The notes under the pieces were generated by a model that searched no databases, had not been told where the DNA came from, and saw nothing but the letters and a program-made list of their open reading frames with translations. From positions 13,597,309-13,661,308 of the forward strand of contig OX345636.1 in assembly GCA_947044365.1 (NCBI GenBank): a stretch of 64,000 nt of DNA. Reading direction: 5' to 3'. Source of the DNA: Petrosia ficiformis. Lineage: Eukaryota > Porifera > Demospongiae > Haplosclerida > Petrosiidae. The translations under genes were made by a program, and so were the position numbers. Shown here piece after piece: positions 51,665-63,736 of the stretch (its first letter is position 1; the number at the start of each line of letters is the position of its first letter).

Positions 51665-53560
51665 GTACAGAGACTTATCATTTACTAAATAGTTTATGCA
51701 TTATAATCATGAAGTATTAATACATGAATTACATTCTTACTGAGATGCAGAATGTCTTTTGACGATCATTGTTTAGGCTATTGTCCTCATCACACTACAT
51801 AATTGAATTTAATATGTTTGTACATGTAATTAATACACAAGTGAGTAGGAGCGTATTGCTGGTGGGTCTAGACTAAGGAAATGTGTTGCACTACTGGATT
51901 GGGGTGGTAGAGGGTCTGAGAGCATTTCCACATGAATATTTTTGAGTTTTGGGTCCTCTGAAATTGATTCGGGTATAATCTGAAGATTATACACAAAGTA
52001 AACCCTACTCTTTAGTAATGGGATGGATCAGATTTCATCTGTGTTTCACCATTTTTCGTTCTTTTCTATCATGTGTATGTGTGGCACCAAAAGTGCATGA
52101 ACACCATGCTCCTGGTGGCACCCACTCCTCATTTTCAGCAACCTATAAATGAGCCCAATGTAACCTGGCAACCATGTAAGGCAAGGTACTTTCTGAACTT
52201 GAATAAATATCTCTGAATAACAGAGTTACAAATGTATCTCTGTTAATATCAATTTATTCCTCTATATTTCTGTTAAAACGCTTTATGGCACAAAGGGCCA
52301 TCCCTATGATTCCTTTTCTATGGGTTCAAACTATTATATGTATATAATATTATATTGGCCGATGCTATTGCCACCAGATAATTGGTGTTGATAATTCTAC
52401 TACCACTGGTCGGTGGTATTGGTAATTACAAAAAGTCTGTTGCCGCCGGCCAGTGCGCCGATAAGCCACAGAGCCCCACTGCCATCACCTAGCACCTGCA
52501 AAGTATCTTATGATGGGTACAGTCAAATGAATATCATTAAAAACCCAGGACATGAGCCCACAATGACAGTAGTAGGGATGGGAAATGAAAAGAGCATTTC
52601 CACCAAGGATGGTGAGGGTGGAGGATTACAAAATCTAACTTGAACCCTATCTACACAAGACCCTATAGTTCGGCAAATTTATTCATTGTCGGATGAATAA
52701 ATTGGTCCCATTTCCAGGACTCTAGACATTGTGAAACTTTATGTGAATGATATATACATGCTTTCTACAACCTACACTGATTGTGTAAGCTATAAATTAA
52801 CCTCCTCCAACATACTAAAAAAATGCTTTGTATTGTTATGATAGTATACACATTTTGGAATTTCTGCATGCTTGCATAAAGTTGTACGTAGTATTTATAA
52901 TTATAATGAAAAAAACTAGTCATAAACTATATCTATAATGCATGTTTGCTAATTTGTATAACTATTATGGTACAGTATTTAATTACCAGATAATTAAAAG
53001 GCAACATACTTTACATGAGCATTAACATAATAAAAGCAAGGTCTTCAGGTGACAGAATCAATAAGTATCACTAATCCAATATCCACCCACCAGAAAGTGG
53101 TGGGCTTTCAGCTGTGCAGCCCAAGTTAAAAATTAAATGGTCTAAGTTTCATTCTGAGGACATCTTCACTACCACTGAATGCAAATCATGTATTGTGTAT
53201 CCACCAAAGCTGGAATGCTACCACTAAATATGCATCTGAGTCACTGTAGGCTGTTAGAGAAACAGTGACATCAACATGCATCCATTTTTTCATTTAGCTT
53301 GCGTTATCAGCTTTAGGGGAAATCATTCCGTGCACTTTCCACCCCTTTCTACAACATGATACCCAAACAATGAGCTAACAAATTATTATAAATAAATTAT
53401 AATTATATAATATGTTGTATATAATTATATATATAGTATGATGGTGACATCATTCCTTTGATGTGGTGAGTTCTATATATTGTATATAATTATATCTTCC
53501 ATGTGCATACTATGCAGGAGATGTCACCATCACACAATATATTGTATATACATGTAGTAT
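51665..53560. other. Stretch without supported genes
   Basis: A partial M4 end lies at 52283-52330 (TTTATGGCACAAAGGGCCAT). A 48-codon open stretch near 53083-53229 (ESGGLSAVQPKLKIKW) looks protein-like but has no start, junction or copy. Other frames are AT-driven. Confidence 0.4.
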
Positions 53561-53565
53561 GCTAA

Positions 53566-53700
53566 CAGGTTCTATATACTGAATATAGGACTCTCATTTT
53601 GTGTCCTCGGATGTGATATAGCCTTCACAGGCTCGAACTATATCACATCCTCGGACACAAACTCAGGTCCTATATTTTGGACCTATTAGAATACTATATA
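53566..53700. repeat. Nested palindrome (TCCTCGGATGTGATATAGCC core)
   Basis: The inner arms TGTGTCCTCGGATGTGATAT and their complement enclose GCCTTCACAGGCTCGAAC. The outer arms differ from those of the relative at 14991-15152. Confidence 0.7.
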
Positions 53701-53996
53701 ATATACATATATAATATATTATATATATAATTATATATAATTTTGATCAAACTTACCAAGACTAACTAATCTTTAATAAAATGCTTCACACTACTTCCTC
53801 CTCATAGAATAGTTCTTCTCCTAATTCTGTATTGTATGTCTTGGTTCCAAATAAGTAAATACACTTCTTTTCTTGATTTATACTTGGTTGGTCTATTCTT
53901 GTTTTCCAATTAGAGCACAATCAATTTGATATTCATAGAGAAATTGAGCAGTTGAATATTCTGGTGCAGAGAATACCTATCAGTGCAGAGGATGTT

Positions 53997-54048
53997 TAGT
54001 CTGGCGTAGCCACACCCTTCGCATAGAGGGTGTGGCTACACCAGACTA
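53997..54048. mobile_element. 52-bp minimal Mutator-type element with 9-bp target duplication
   Basis: TAGTCTGGCGTAGCCACACC and its near complement ending ACACCAGACTA leave a loop of about seven bases. GAGGATGTT precedes (53988-53996) and follows (54049-54057). It is essentially two terminal repeats joined. Confidence 0.85.
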
Positions 54049-54928
54049 GAGGATGTTCGAAAGAATATACAGTTTGGCTGGACAGATTTGCACTCCATTA
54101 ATTAACTATCAAAAGTGGGAAGAGTTGTTGTCACTGACACTGAGAAGCTGCTATACAACATTCTCCAAGAAAGAAAACCAGTTGAGGTGAATCTTACTAC
54201 TCTACTTAGCCATCAAGGTTTACCATCAGTGGCCAAAGTACTATAGCTGTGTTAGCAGTCTTAGCACATGCTCCGCATAACTGTAATAACGAATTATGCA
54301 AACTTACTCTCTAAACTACTCTCGCGTATCCAGCCACTCCCTCTTCCGCTCTACAAAAATCTGACCTTATTTATTTATTTAAAAATGTAACATTGCTTCA
54401 GGTTGCTTCTGGGGCCTGTACGTAGCTGCTGATATTTAAAAAAAAAAAAACATTTCAGAGGTATGTAAATATATTCACCACATTCTAAAACCACAACGAT
54501 TTAGCAGCTACATTATATAGTATTAAACTTTGGAAAATTTCCCAGGTCCCTCCTCTGTATGAAACCCTGCAGCTGATATGCACACAAGGCCATGTGTTTC
54601 ATGAATCATTTAATTATGCCAACATGATTTTCAAATCAGTAATAATGATACACTTAATAATTAAGTGTATCATTATTATAACTATATCATAATTTCACAC
54701 AGACTAAATTATCACTTTGATATTGTTATTGATCATTTAAATATTTTTATAGAAACACTTTAAATTTTAAGAACAACTTAGACGATGAAACTTCTTTTAA
54801 AAGAATATTCCATGAATTTTATAAATTCAACTGTTTTTGTTTTGCTGAATTAACTTTATATTCAAGTATTAATTATTTTGTGTTATAATGTGCATGTTTG
54901 TTTGTTGCTTGAATATCTCTTCTTTTAG

Positions 54929-55050
54929 CAAGTATTATGAAAGATTCTGCAGTTACTGCAGTATGTAGGATCAGAACAACATTTACAATACTTCATAGCA
55001 CAATGAAGAAGTGCAATAAAAAAGACAATGTAGCTGTGTCTATAGTGTAA
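54929..55050 (+). CDS. DNVAVSIV-type terminal exon, intact
   Basis: After TCTTCTTTTAG and two bases the frame reads SIMKDSAVTAVCRIRTTFTI, then LHSTMKKCNKKDNVAVSIV and TAA. The ending and 3' flank match the exon at 26018-26113. It is basic in its middle and has no recognised domain. Upstream exons were not identified. The twin at 44399 is frameshifted by one base, so at most this copy is functional. Confidence 0.4.
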
Positions 55051-55100
55051 AAGAAATTCATTATAATGATTATGCTAATAAAACAATAAAAACATTTTTT

Positions 55101-55638
55101 ATGGCCCGTAGGGCCATCCCTATAATTGCTTTCCACGGGGTTTAATGTATATATATATATATAATTATAATTATATATATATATATATTCCTTGTGTCAC
55201 TTGCGCGACTATGCGTTGTATACGTAGTTAAGGAGGGTGCGTCATTCCCGGGGGCTCGGTCAATTAATGGGCGTGGCGCGTAAAAGAACGCGCGTTTGAG
55301 CTACAGACCAGCCAGGAAGATTCAGAAAGGATGTAAAACTGCTAATAACTGTTGTATATAGCAGAGAAACAGTATAGATATTATGCAAGAATCTTTAACA
55401 AGTAAGTATGATAAGTTGTTGAGTTTCAGACACGAGGAAGTCATCATTTAGAACCTTGAAGAAGTACCTCAGTCAGTTCATCAGACATCTGTGTATTTAG
55501 ACTGCAATTAGGCTTACACTTACGTCTTCAGGCCCCAGGAGTACACAGAAAGGTAGAGACACTAGTGCCATCAGCAATGCTTAATACATAGTCATCACAA
55601 AGCAAATATAGGGATGTTTTTTTCTCTATATACACTTG
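55101..55638. mobile_element. 538-bp M4 insertion with inverted ends
   Basis: It starts ATGGCCCGTAGGGCCATCCC and its far end AAAGCAAATATAGGGATG mirrors CATCCCTATAATTGCTTT. Copy A of the duplication is continuous at this point, proving insertion. An internal GTTTGAGCTACAGACCAGCC resembles the B-box region of M4 at 35290. Other M4 pieces lie at 35190, 36045, 38543, 52283 and 62500. Confidence 0.7.
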
Positions 55639-55699
55639 TTAATAATAAGGATAGGATTTCAAAGCCCAAAATGTATGCAAACAAGATCAGGATGGTACT

Positions 55700-55790
55700 A
55701 ACTTGAAAGCTGTTAGCAACAGGATGTTATCCATCATTCAAATAAGGATAAATATTGATCTTACGTAGTTAGGGTTCAAATCTCCACAAA
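55700..55790 (+). repeat. 3' tail shared with the DIRS relic
   Basis: GCTGTTAGCAACAGGATGTT and the following TTCAAATAAGGATAAATATT match 18495-18550 downstream of the DIRS recombinase relic. Copy A keeps only the start (44616) because of an internal deletion. Confidence 0.5.
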
Positions 55791-56012
55791 TGTTTTTGTA
55801 GATGTCCTCCCTATACCAACCATCCTTAACAAACATGCTCTTTTATTTCCACGGACTGTCTGGTTCATTGAGAGTTCATGATATTCATTTAAATATTTAC
55901 CGTAATTCAATATAATTATCACTCTATTATAATGATGAATAACATCCTGTCGCTAACGACTAGTCTAGGTAAATATAAGACCCAAATTAAACAACCACTG
56001 TATATATATATA

Positions 56013-56635
56013 CAGTGAAACCTCCGTTAGCAGACACCTCCCAATAGCCGACACCTCTCTAAGACGAACACTTTCTTGCAGTCCCAAACACACTTCCATA
56101 GACGCCCATAGATTGGAACCCTCTGAAATACGGACACCTCACTATTCCATATACCGGACACATATCACACCCCCATTGATATTATAACATACGAAAACCA
56201 CTCTATATTACGGACAGTATAATTAATTTTTTCAAAATTATTATCAATAATATTTATAATATTTATATTATTATTAATTACACTATCTTCACTGTATCCA
56301 ATCTTGAAGTCTAACAATCAGTGCTTTTAGTCTATCGACATAAACTTTTGGAACATTTCAGAAACACAGATAATATAAATACTGCTCTGCAGAAGAGTTT
56401 GCCACAGGCAACGATAATGTACCTGTAGCTATGTCAAGACTTTGCTGATGATAACTAGGAAAGTGAATTTATGTCACAGTTTGATAACAATCAAGAAGAA
56501 GAAGATATAACACTAAAACTAATGTTTTTGACAATATAGGTAAAGATAATAATAAACCTCTGAAATGAGGACACCTCTATAATAAGAACACTTTGAGCTG
56601 GTCCCAATGGTGTCCGCATTATAGAGGTTTCACTG
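56013..56635. mobile_element. 623-bp MITE with CAGTGAAACCTC ends
   Basis: The ends CAGTGAAACCTCCGTTAGCA and TGTCCGCATTATAGAGGTTTCACTG are inverted and flanked by TATATATA on both sides. Repeated ACGGACACCTC words fill the arms. No coding frame. Confidence 0.7.
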
Positions 56636-57388
56636 TATATATAAGTACTTGCACTGCTATAAAGAAAAAGAGAAAGTAGATCTGTACTTATGCAGGGTTA
56701 TATAATAGTGGTTTGTTTTTACTATATAGTTATAATAAACACAATTAATTCATATAGTATTTTAATCAATGTATGGGCATTCAATATACAAATTATTAGT
56801 TCAATTTTGCTAAGGATTTTAAAATATAATAATTAAAACACTTGTAATTATATATTTACCAAAATGGCTTGGGACATTTGAACATGATCCTAGTGGCCCT
56901 AAGACAATATGCACCTGCTCTGACACACAGTTCATTCCTGTAGTGACAAAATGAATATAGAAATGATCATAATTATAATTCCAATTATATAATTATATCA
57001 GATGTAATTGTTAAAGAATTCTTTTGAGCGCATTATGGGGAAATTACAAAACAAGCATACAGCAAAGTGCATTCTTGTATGCTTGTCAACACCGCACATT
57101 GAGTGCATTACCAAAAAAAAATTAGCGTACATGAGGTGTGGTCGAGAAGCATACAACATAAAGAAATGAACATGGTATGTTTGATGATACCACACCTCTC
57201 ATGATATAATTCTATAGTGTATAGTAAGTGGTTTCATTAATACATTTATAGTGATGCATGGATGAGTCAGTCTTGATGGAGTGCTGTAAGAGCTTCTATG
57301 TTACAATAGGCATATGTCAGTGCTTTTGATACAACCACGCATCATACAATTGTAATACTTATAAAATCATTTGAGAATAGAGAGTTGT

Positions 57389-57438
57389 AATAACCAATGC
57401 AGTGGTGGTGTGGAAACACCACCACTGCATTGGTTATT
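57389..57438. repeat. Hairpin, complete arms
   Basis: AATAACCAATGCAGTGGTGG and GTGT are mirrored by ACACCACCACTGCATTGG and TTATT over a three-base loop. Confidence 0.85.
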
Positions 57439-60400
57439 TAGTAGAAATTGTAATTAGGAACGAGTGATAATAATAATATACTTACATGTTGCATCATAGG
57501 GATAATTATCATGATTTTCGATATTATTATGATACTAGTGAAACATTGTCAATATACTACCTTTTGTCATATCAAGGATTTTCAAATCAACTTCCATACA
57601 CACTAAGCTTGTGCAAGACCAAATTTCCAATTTTTACATTACTACAAGTATCTATGTAAGTGATGATACATAATATTGCCCAACTCTTGATTTTACAATA
57701 CTTGACACACTTGCAGTAGTCAATTAATTCCAGAGATTCCTGGATACCTGTCTATTGTATTCATAGAGAAATAACAGGGTTAATTAATTCCTACAATTAT
57801 TTTTAGCATACTTTAATATATACAATATGTACTGCTCAAAATTAAATAAACATACTGTATTATATATAATCACTTGCTAGTTGGGAGTGTGGTTAAATCT
57901 GAATATCATCAATGGACTCCAAGGTCAGTTATATAATATTGTATATTAGGAAAAACTGAGTCAAGCCTCATGTATGCATGTATACTGATGATGTAGATAA
58001 GGAATATTATGATATTATACAAAAAGCATTCTAAGGTAAGCAGTGGCACAGCCTAGGGGGGGGGGGGGTTAGCCTGGGCATATGCTCAGGGAAAATTCAC
58101 CTGTCCAGGCAACTGCTGAATCTAATCATACATTTTGAATCACTGAATTCCTATGGAAATCAGACTTGAAAGTTGAGCTACTTCGATCAGTATAAAAGCA
58201 AGAAAACTGAGATTAGAAACACTAAAAGTGCTGATCATGAAACACCAAAGATCCTTCGTATTTTTCATTTTCTATTTTGATACAAAAACATTAGAATTAA
58301 TTGACCACAGCCACCATGAATAATTAATTAGGTTAAAACATTTTACCGCACACTTTGTGTGCCCCAATTCTGCCCAGGTAATATCTGGAATCTAGCTATG
58401 CCTCTGCTGGTAAGCACATTAAAGTGCCCCAGCCACTATAATTAAATAACATATATGTAGAAACATTGTCAGCATTTTTTATTTGGCAGTTTTGGGTTCA
58501 TATGGTCACATTAAATTCATCAATTAGTCCATGATTGTGCATGTGTATTCTAAACGTTTTCCCTACTGAGAAATATAGCACAACCAGCTGATATCTTCCT
58601 TGGATGTGTCCAACAAGAAGTAGTAGTCTCCATTTCTCAGTTCTTACCTTCCGCTACTAAGTACTTCCAGTGATAAATGGAACAGCTCTCTATTGTTTAA
58701 AAGTTCTCCTCAGTCACGCCCACATAATGAAATTTAAATTAATTGCTAATCGTAAAAATTTAATTCATCAAAACTCTGTGAACAGAAAACAGTCAATATT
58801 TATTACTATCAATATTTCCACATATACGATATTGCAGAAGGTGCTTTCCACAATATCCAAAGATTGTAGGTGTGATAGATATATAAATAAATATAATGTA
58901 GTGTGGGTAATTATGCCTAACAATTAGTAATAATAATAGCTGTTCAGTTCTAGTTGAAATACTTTGTTAAAGGTATAGAAGAACCTCAAAACGTAAGAAG
59001 AGTGGACAAATAAGTAACTAGCTATATGTAAAATAATAAGAGAATTTCCAAGATAAAACATACCATTATTGGACATACATGTACATGTGGACATATACTA
59101 TGCATATTCTATATACATGTACATTATACATACTTCTTGTTGGACACATTCCAAGGAAGATATCATATGGTTGTTCTATACTTCTAAACGTTTAGAATGC
59201 ACATGTGCATTTGTGAACTAATTAGCAAATTTAAATTTGAACCCAAAACTGCCAAACAAAACACAAGACACTGCCAATATTTCCACATATATGGTAAATC
59301 ATTTATCTTACATTTACATAACATGATAAATATAGATGTAGTGCAATTCACTATAGAGCAATGAAAACACTTTCCTACACACAAGTCCTGACAACAAAAT
59401 TAGCACAATTAATTAGTTAATTAAATTATCCAATGATATCAAATTTTAAAATTTAATTTAAAAATTAATTGAATACTTTTTTATAGTTACATGTAGATGT
59501 ATATAATATGTGACTGCTGGTTCTGATAAAATGAATTCAAATATAATTTGAAATACAAGTGAAAATACATTAGGCAGCTTATGGGTTGCATTTGTAAACA
59601 TAAAAATGTTCATTAATATGGCTTTGTCTTTATCTCAATTGATATACCATTCTAGAGCTAATTTAACGCTCTATTCAGGTAAAACAAAAAATTAATTTTG
59701 AATTATAATCCATAAACTTGGTTTTCTCAGACCCAGTCACATATACATATAATTCTAACAGTTTAGATCAGTTAGTTGAATTACACTGTATGCATGGAGA
59801 AATTGAGTTATTTTAACAATTTTGTTTTTGCAGTGTATGTGCTATTTATAGCTTACATATCTATAATATAATATATACGCTGCAAAATAAAGTAACTAAT
59901 TTATTGGTTACTACAGTTACAAGGAATAGTAGAGGCTGAAATGTTTTGGTCATGTAGGTTATTATGGACTGGCATGGTGTAATTAAAATCTAATAATTAC
60001 TATTACAATTATCCTTATATTGTCGATATGTACAAAGAAGCAGAATAATATTTTTAATTAAATCCTTCAAACCTTCTTTGTACATCTAATATGAGATATA
60101 AGACATGATAATTGATTATATTATCGTCTATCATGCAGTCATAGCAACAACCTATATGACCAATTATATTATAATCAGCATCTTTGCAACTCTACAACTA
60201 ATACATATATTCCATATTTAGGTTCAATCCCAGTGATCGATAATGACAGGGGAAGTTTGTGGACCCCAAGTATGAAGTACAAGAGGTCTACCATATACAT
60301 GTATATAGACCTAAACTTTTGTGGGCTATAAATTTCGCATTTTTCGTGAAAACTGACTGACCATAAAAATAATGGTCATGTCCACCAGATACACTCATTT

Positions 60401-60585
60401 TTGGTGAATGAAAACATTTTATCACAAAATAGTTGAATATCGTCAAAATGCAAATATTTTACGCACAAAAATTAAGGGCTTAACGGTATATAATTACATG
60501 TACAAACTTTGAGATACTGGAGTATTATAATTATTAAATTTTGATGAAACTTATAATTATTAGTAATAACTACTCACATTAAAAC

Positions 60586-61130
60586 TTTAAAATTCCCCAT
60601 GTAGTCATTATTTAGGCCAAAGGGCGTCCGAAAAACTATCAACTTTTAAAACCATTTTCATGGCCTTGTGCCTGACACCAGTTACAAGCCTTGGGAGTGC
60701 TTTGTAATGCTAGGAACACACTCTGAACCATGTAAGGATGAAATGTCACATATATGTGACATCAGTCCTCTAAGGGTTAAAATTTTATAGCAACATAATT
60801 ATTTAGTTTTCGATTAATGTATGTATAGCAACCACATGTATGTATAGCAGTGCAAATAAACATCTATATTTAATTTAGAACCAGAGTCCACGGTAGTCTC
60901 GAATAGGAAGCCACTTCCACTCTAAATCCACCACAAGTACTGTCATTTTGTTGTGTAGCGTAAATGTTTACTGAACTTGAACAATACTATACTTATCAGT
61001 AAGCAATGAATATGAATTATGTATTGTAGTAGGGTTTACTAAAATTTATCGGTTTATATGGTTTACTGTTTTACCAATAAACAGATAATAACTACTAATA
61101 ACTGACACTGATCCAATATCTACACTCTGA
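60586..61130. other. Stretch without supported genes
   Basis: AT-rich DNA with one ordinary-composition part at 60650-60780. Nothing identified. Confidence 0.4.
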
Positions 61131-61640
61131 ATTCTTCAATGAAAATTTTTGTATCAAAAATGGTTGATGTCAGTCATAAGAAATGACAGTATTAATGCAT
61201 TATAATGTATAGTAGTGTAGAATGAATATTAGTACAGTATCTACTCGGTAGTACTACATGTATATAAATACTGTATTTATTAGTGATGTACTGAGAACTG
61301 GATCAGTAATTAGTATCACTCATAATCATCCAGTATCAGTATCAGTTTCTGTGTAGTAGTGTAGAATGAATATTAGTACAGTATCTACTCGTAGCACTAC
61401 ATGTATACAAGTACTGTATTTATTAGTGATGTACTGACATGAATTAGTAATTAGTATCACTCATTATCAGTATTAGTGTAGCTAATATTTATTTGCTTTG
61501 TTATATTATATTAACTGGATCTTTGATAAAATGACTGAAGATACATTTTAATTGTTGTACACTACTAAATGTATGGATCATAAATGTTACTAAAACTAAT
61601 CAGTACTTGAGTCTAATTTCATTACGTACGTCTCATTACA
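61130..61640. repeat. Dispersed repeat R6
   Basis: TTTTTGTATCAAAAATGG, CATTTTAATTGTTGTA and AATCAGTACTTGAGTCTAAT align with 25795-26010, upstream of the exon at 26018. Inside, GTAGTGTAGAATGAATATTA and TTAGTGATGTACTGA words occur twice (61211/61353 and 61281/61424). Confidence 0.5.
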
Positions 61641-61802
61641 TGTAATTATTAATAAATTTCTACTAAAATATCAAATTTATTAATAGGACAAGTACTGTAC
61701 TAGTAACACTGATTCATAAAAGAGTTATTTCTTTGTTGGCTAGTTGTAACAGTAAATGTTACCTTTAAAGTGAATATTATATAAGTAAACTAATCTATAG
61801 CA

Positions 61803-62069
61803 GTGATATCAAGTATCAAAATCACTTGGAATATTTTCAAGATTTTCAATTACCTATTAGAAGAGGTTTCCATCACTACTAGTTGGCTATCATTACACAA
61901 AGTTAAGAAAGGGATTGATGGCTGCATATTTTGTAGATGTGCTGACAAGTTAAGTAGAGAGAAGGTGATCCAAACAGGACTACAAATTGAGACAACTGGA
62001 AATCACAACCAAACCTATCAGCCAAAAAAGTGGGCAAGAGCTTCAATTACACTTTGGGAATGGAGTTGA
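61803..62069 (+). CDS. 88-codon open frame, unrecognised
   Basis: The frame begins MISSIKITWNIFKIFNYLLE and contains GCIFCRCADKLSREK, ending ITLWEWS. Its composition is more protein-like than most frames here. There is no copy, splice evidence or recognised domain, so it may be chance. Confidence 0.2.
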   Translation: MISSIKITWNIFKIFNYLLEEVSITTSWLSLHKVKKGIDGCIFCRCADKLSREKVIQTGLQIETTGNHNQTYQPKKWARASITLWEWS

Positions 62070-62372
62070 CATTTTGTAACATTGCCTTTTTACATTCTGG
62101 GAATTGACATTTTGAGAGTTGACATAGTTGCAGGGAAATGCATGTATATGTAGCTCAAATGAAAGCCTCTTCTATTTTCTATGCTGCTAGCTGTAATATT
62201 ATAATCACAGTATATCTGCTTTATTTGTTAAGACTGGAAAATAATATATACACTGTATATGCATAATAATGAATATGGAAGTTGCATACCTTCTGTATAC
62301 ATGTAATATGATTAGACGATTAATATGATCAGCATTACAACTAATACGGTAGCAAATGTGGGATATGACAAA

Positions 62373-62390
62373 ATGGATGAATTTATAACA
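62373..62390 (+). CDS. Micro first exon MDEFIT of a gene continuing past the window
   Basis: ATGGATGAATTTATAACA is followed by GTGAGT in phase 0. The intron start (TACTAAAACATGTATAATTA) is nearly identical to that after exon 1 of NQY gene A at 13619. This shared sequence, not the six codons, is the reason to call it. Later exons are not found before 64000. Confidence 0.4.
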
Positions 62391-62498
62391 GTGAGTAAAA
62401 AACCTTTTATACTAAAACATGTATAATTATGTAGATGAGAAACTTCAGTATACCAAGAAGTACATGTATGAATGATAGTAAAAGTATATGTTTGATTG

Positions 62499-62560
62499 TT
62501 ATGGCCAGTAGGGCCATTTCTATAATTGCTCTCTATGGGGTTGAATCTATATATATTATA
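62499..62560. repeat. M4 end fragment
   Basis: GTTATGGCCAGTAGGGCCAT and CTATAATTGCTCTCTATGGG match the start of M4. The open frame 62435-62680 crosses it. Confidence 0.5.
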
Positions 62561-62824
62561 TTAGTGTTGTTTAAGTTAAATACAACTATAACTAATCCCC
62601 TTTTAGTAAGGCATTGCAACTTTCAGTTCATTAAACATTACAAGTCCATTGCAGAACACTGTAAAAACATTTTTGGTTAGTACTTGCAAATAATAGTGTT
62701 AATCACTTGTCCCCTATAGCACAGTGGATATTGCCACCTTTATCGGTTAAATCGCTCCAATCCTCGTATTATAAATAAAATAAAAATTGGTCAATAATGG
62801 CCACTTTTAATTAGTTAACTTAAC

Positions 62825-63170
62825 TAGTGATGTGTGATACGTATCGATATATCGAAATATCGATATTTTTGTTGAATATCGTGATACAATATTAGCTTTT
62901 GGGTGTATCGATACACTGGAATGGACAGTTTAGTAAACATGGTTTTTCTAATTTCTCCAATTTGATACATAAAAGTAATTATAAAAAGCTAGTGTGCATA
63001 ACTTTCATTGATTTCTTTTACCATTTCTTGACAAATACATCCAAATAGGACATTTATTTACATTTTATAAGTGTTTCAATATTATTTCGAATATCGTGAT
63101 ACTGTATCGTATCGTGATATTTTTGTCAGTGATACGCAATACTATTATTTAGTTGTATCGCACATCCCTA
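62825..63170. mobile_element. 346-bp hAT-type MITE, target duplication AACTTAAC
   Basis: The ends TAGTGATGTGTGATACG and CGCACATCCCTA are inverted. AACTTAAC lies at 62817-62824 and 63171-63178. The inside is rich in ATATCGTGATAC words. No transposase. Confidence 0.85.
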
Positions 63171-63278
63171 AACTTAACCCTTTTAGTAAACCTATAACTA
63201 AACTAAAAGTTTGAGAAACCAGGCATACAATATTTATAAATGAAAATTTTTGTCTAACTAAAACAATACTAATTATCA

Positions 63279-63736
63279 GGAGCGCATAATTGTGTGAGAG
63301 GGAAAACGTCGTAAGAGAGGGAGCGTGAAACTCCCACGCATCTAATGAAATCAGGCAAGCAATCTCCCTGGCTAGCTGTTACTATTTTTATAATGCCACG
63401 TTGTCGCATGTGACCGTGACTACTATGGCGACCAGTTCAGTCTTGAATCCATTTCCCGTTAAACAAAGAAAAGAATAAGATAAATAGAATTTCCCGTTAA
63501 ACAAAGAAAAGAATGAGGTAAATAGCCTTTGCACATTTAAGAAGATGTTGCTCACCAATCGGGTTATTGAGAGCGCGTAAGCGCTCGCTGTAGTAGTTAA
63601 CATGGAGTCTTTTCTTTACCTTATTCACAGCTCTTTCACTGATGTCAAACAACTGTGTTTCAGTCAACGATGACAGATGTTTTCTGAGTGCTTTTCTTTG
63701 TTTAACGGGAAACAAAGTATAAATTAAATTAAATAT
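63279..63736. mobile_element. CAGGAGC-family element fragment
   Basis: The left end CAGGAGCGCATAATTGTG, CGTAAGAGAGGGAGCGT and CTGTTACTATTTTTATAATG align with the terminal repeat of the 587-bp element at 3241-3380. TTTCCCGTTAAACAAAGAAA occurs twice near 63450 and 63490 and inverted at 63690. No right end is found before 63736. Confidence 0.55.
63497..63715 (-). CDS. Element-encoded open frame (VKQRK protein)
   Basis: The minus-strand frame begins MFPVKQRKALRKHLSSLTET, continues QLFDISERAVNKVKKRLHVN and YYSERLRALNNPIGEQHL, and closes after 72 codons. The first half aligns with VRQRKELSDIL...EAIDKIVGSLH inside the element at 3241. It is basic, helical and probably a C-terminal part of a transposon protein. 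The start is formed within the inverted TTTCCCGTTAAAC repeat, so the true start may lie elsewhere. No known domain is recognised. Confidence 0.4.
   Translation of the reverse strand: MFPVKQRKALRKHLSSLTETQLFDISERAVNKVKKRLHVNYYSERLRALNNPIGEQHLLKCAKAIYLILFFV

Larger units (their letters stand above)
54386..60585. repeat. Large direct duplication, copy B
   Basis: Partner of 43866-49730. It has the intact exon at 54929, the M4 insertion at 55101, the complete CAGTGAAACC MITE, a full-length hairpin at 57389 and an empty site for the 751-bp transposon. A G run occurs at 58057-58068, as in copy A at 46611. The open frames 56998-57195, 58670-58927 and 59184-59384 are not preserved between copies. Confidence 0.85.

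Noticed and set aside
53083..53229. 48-codon protein-like stretch (ESGGLSAVQPKLKIKW)
   Set aside because: No start codon, acceptor in the right phase or second copy was found to support it.
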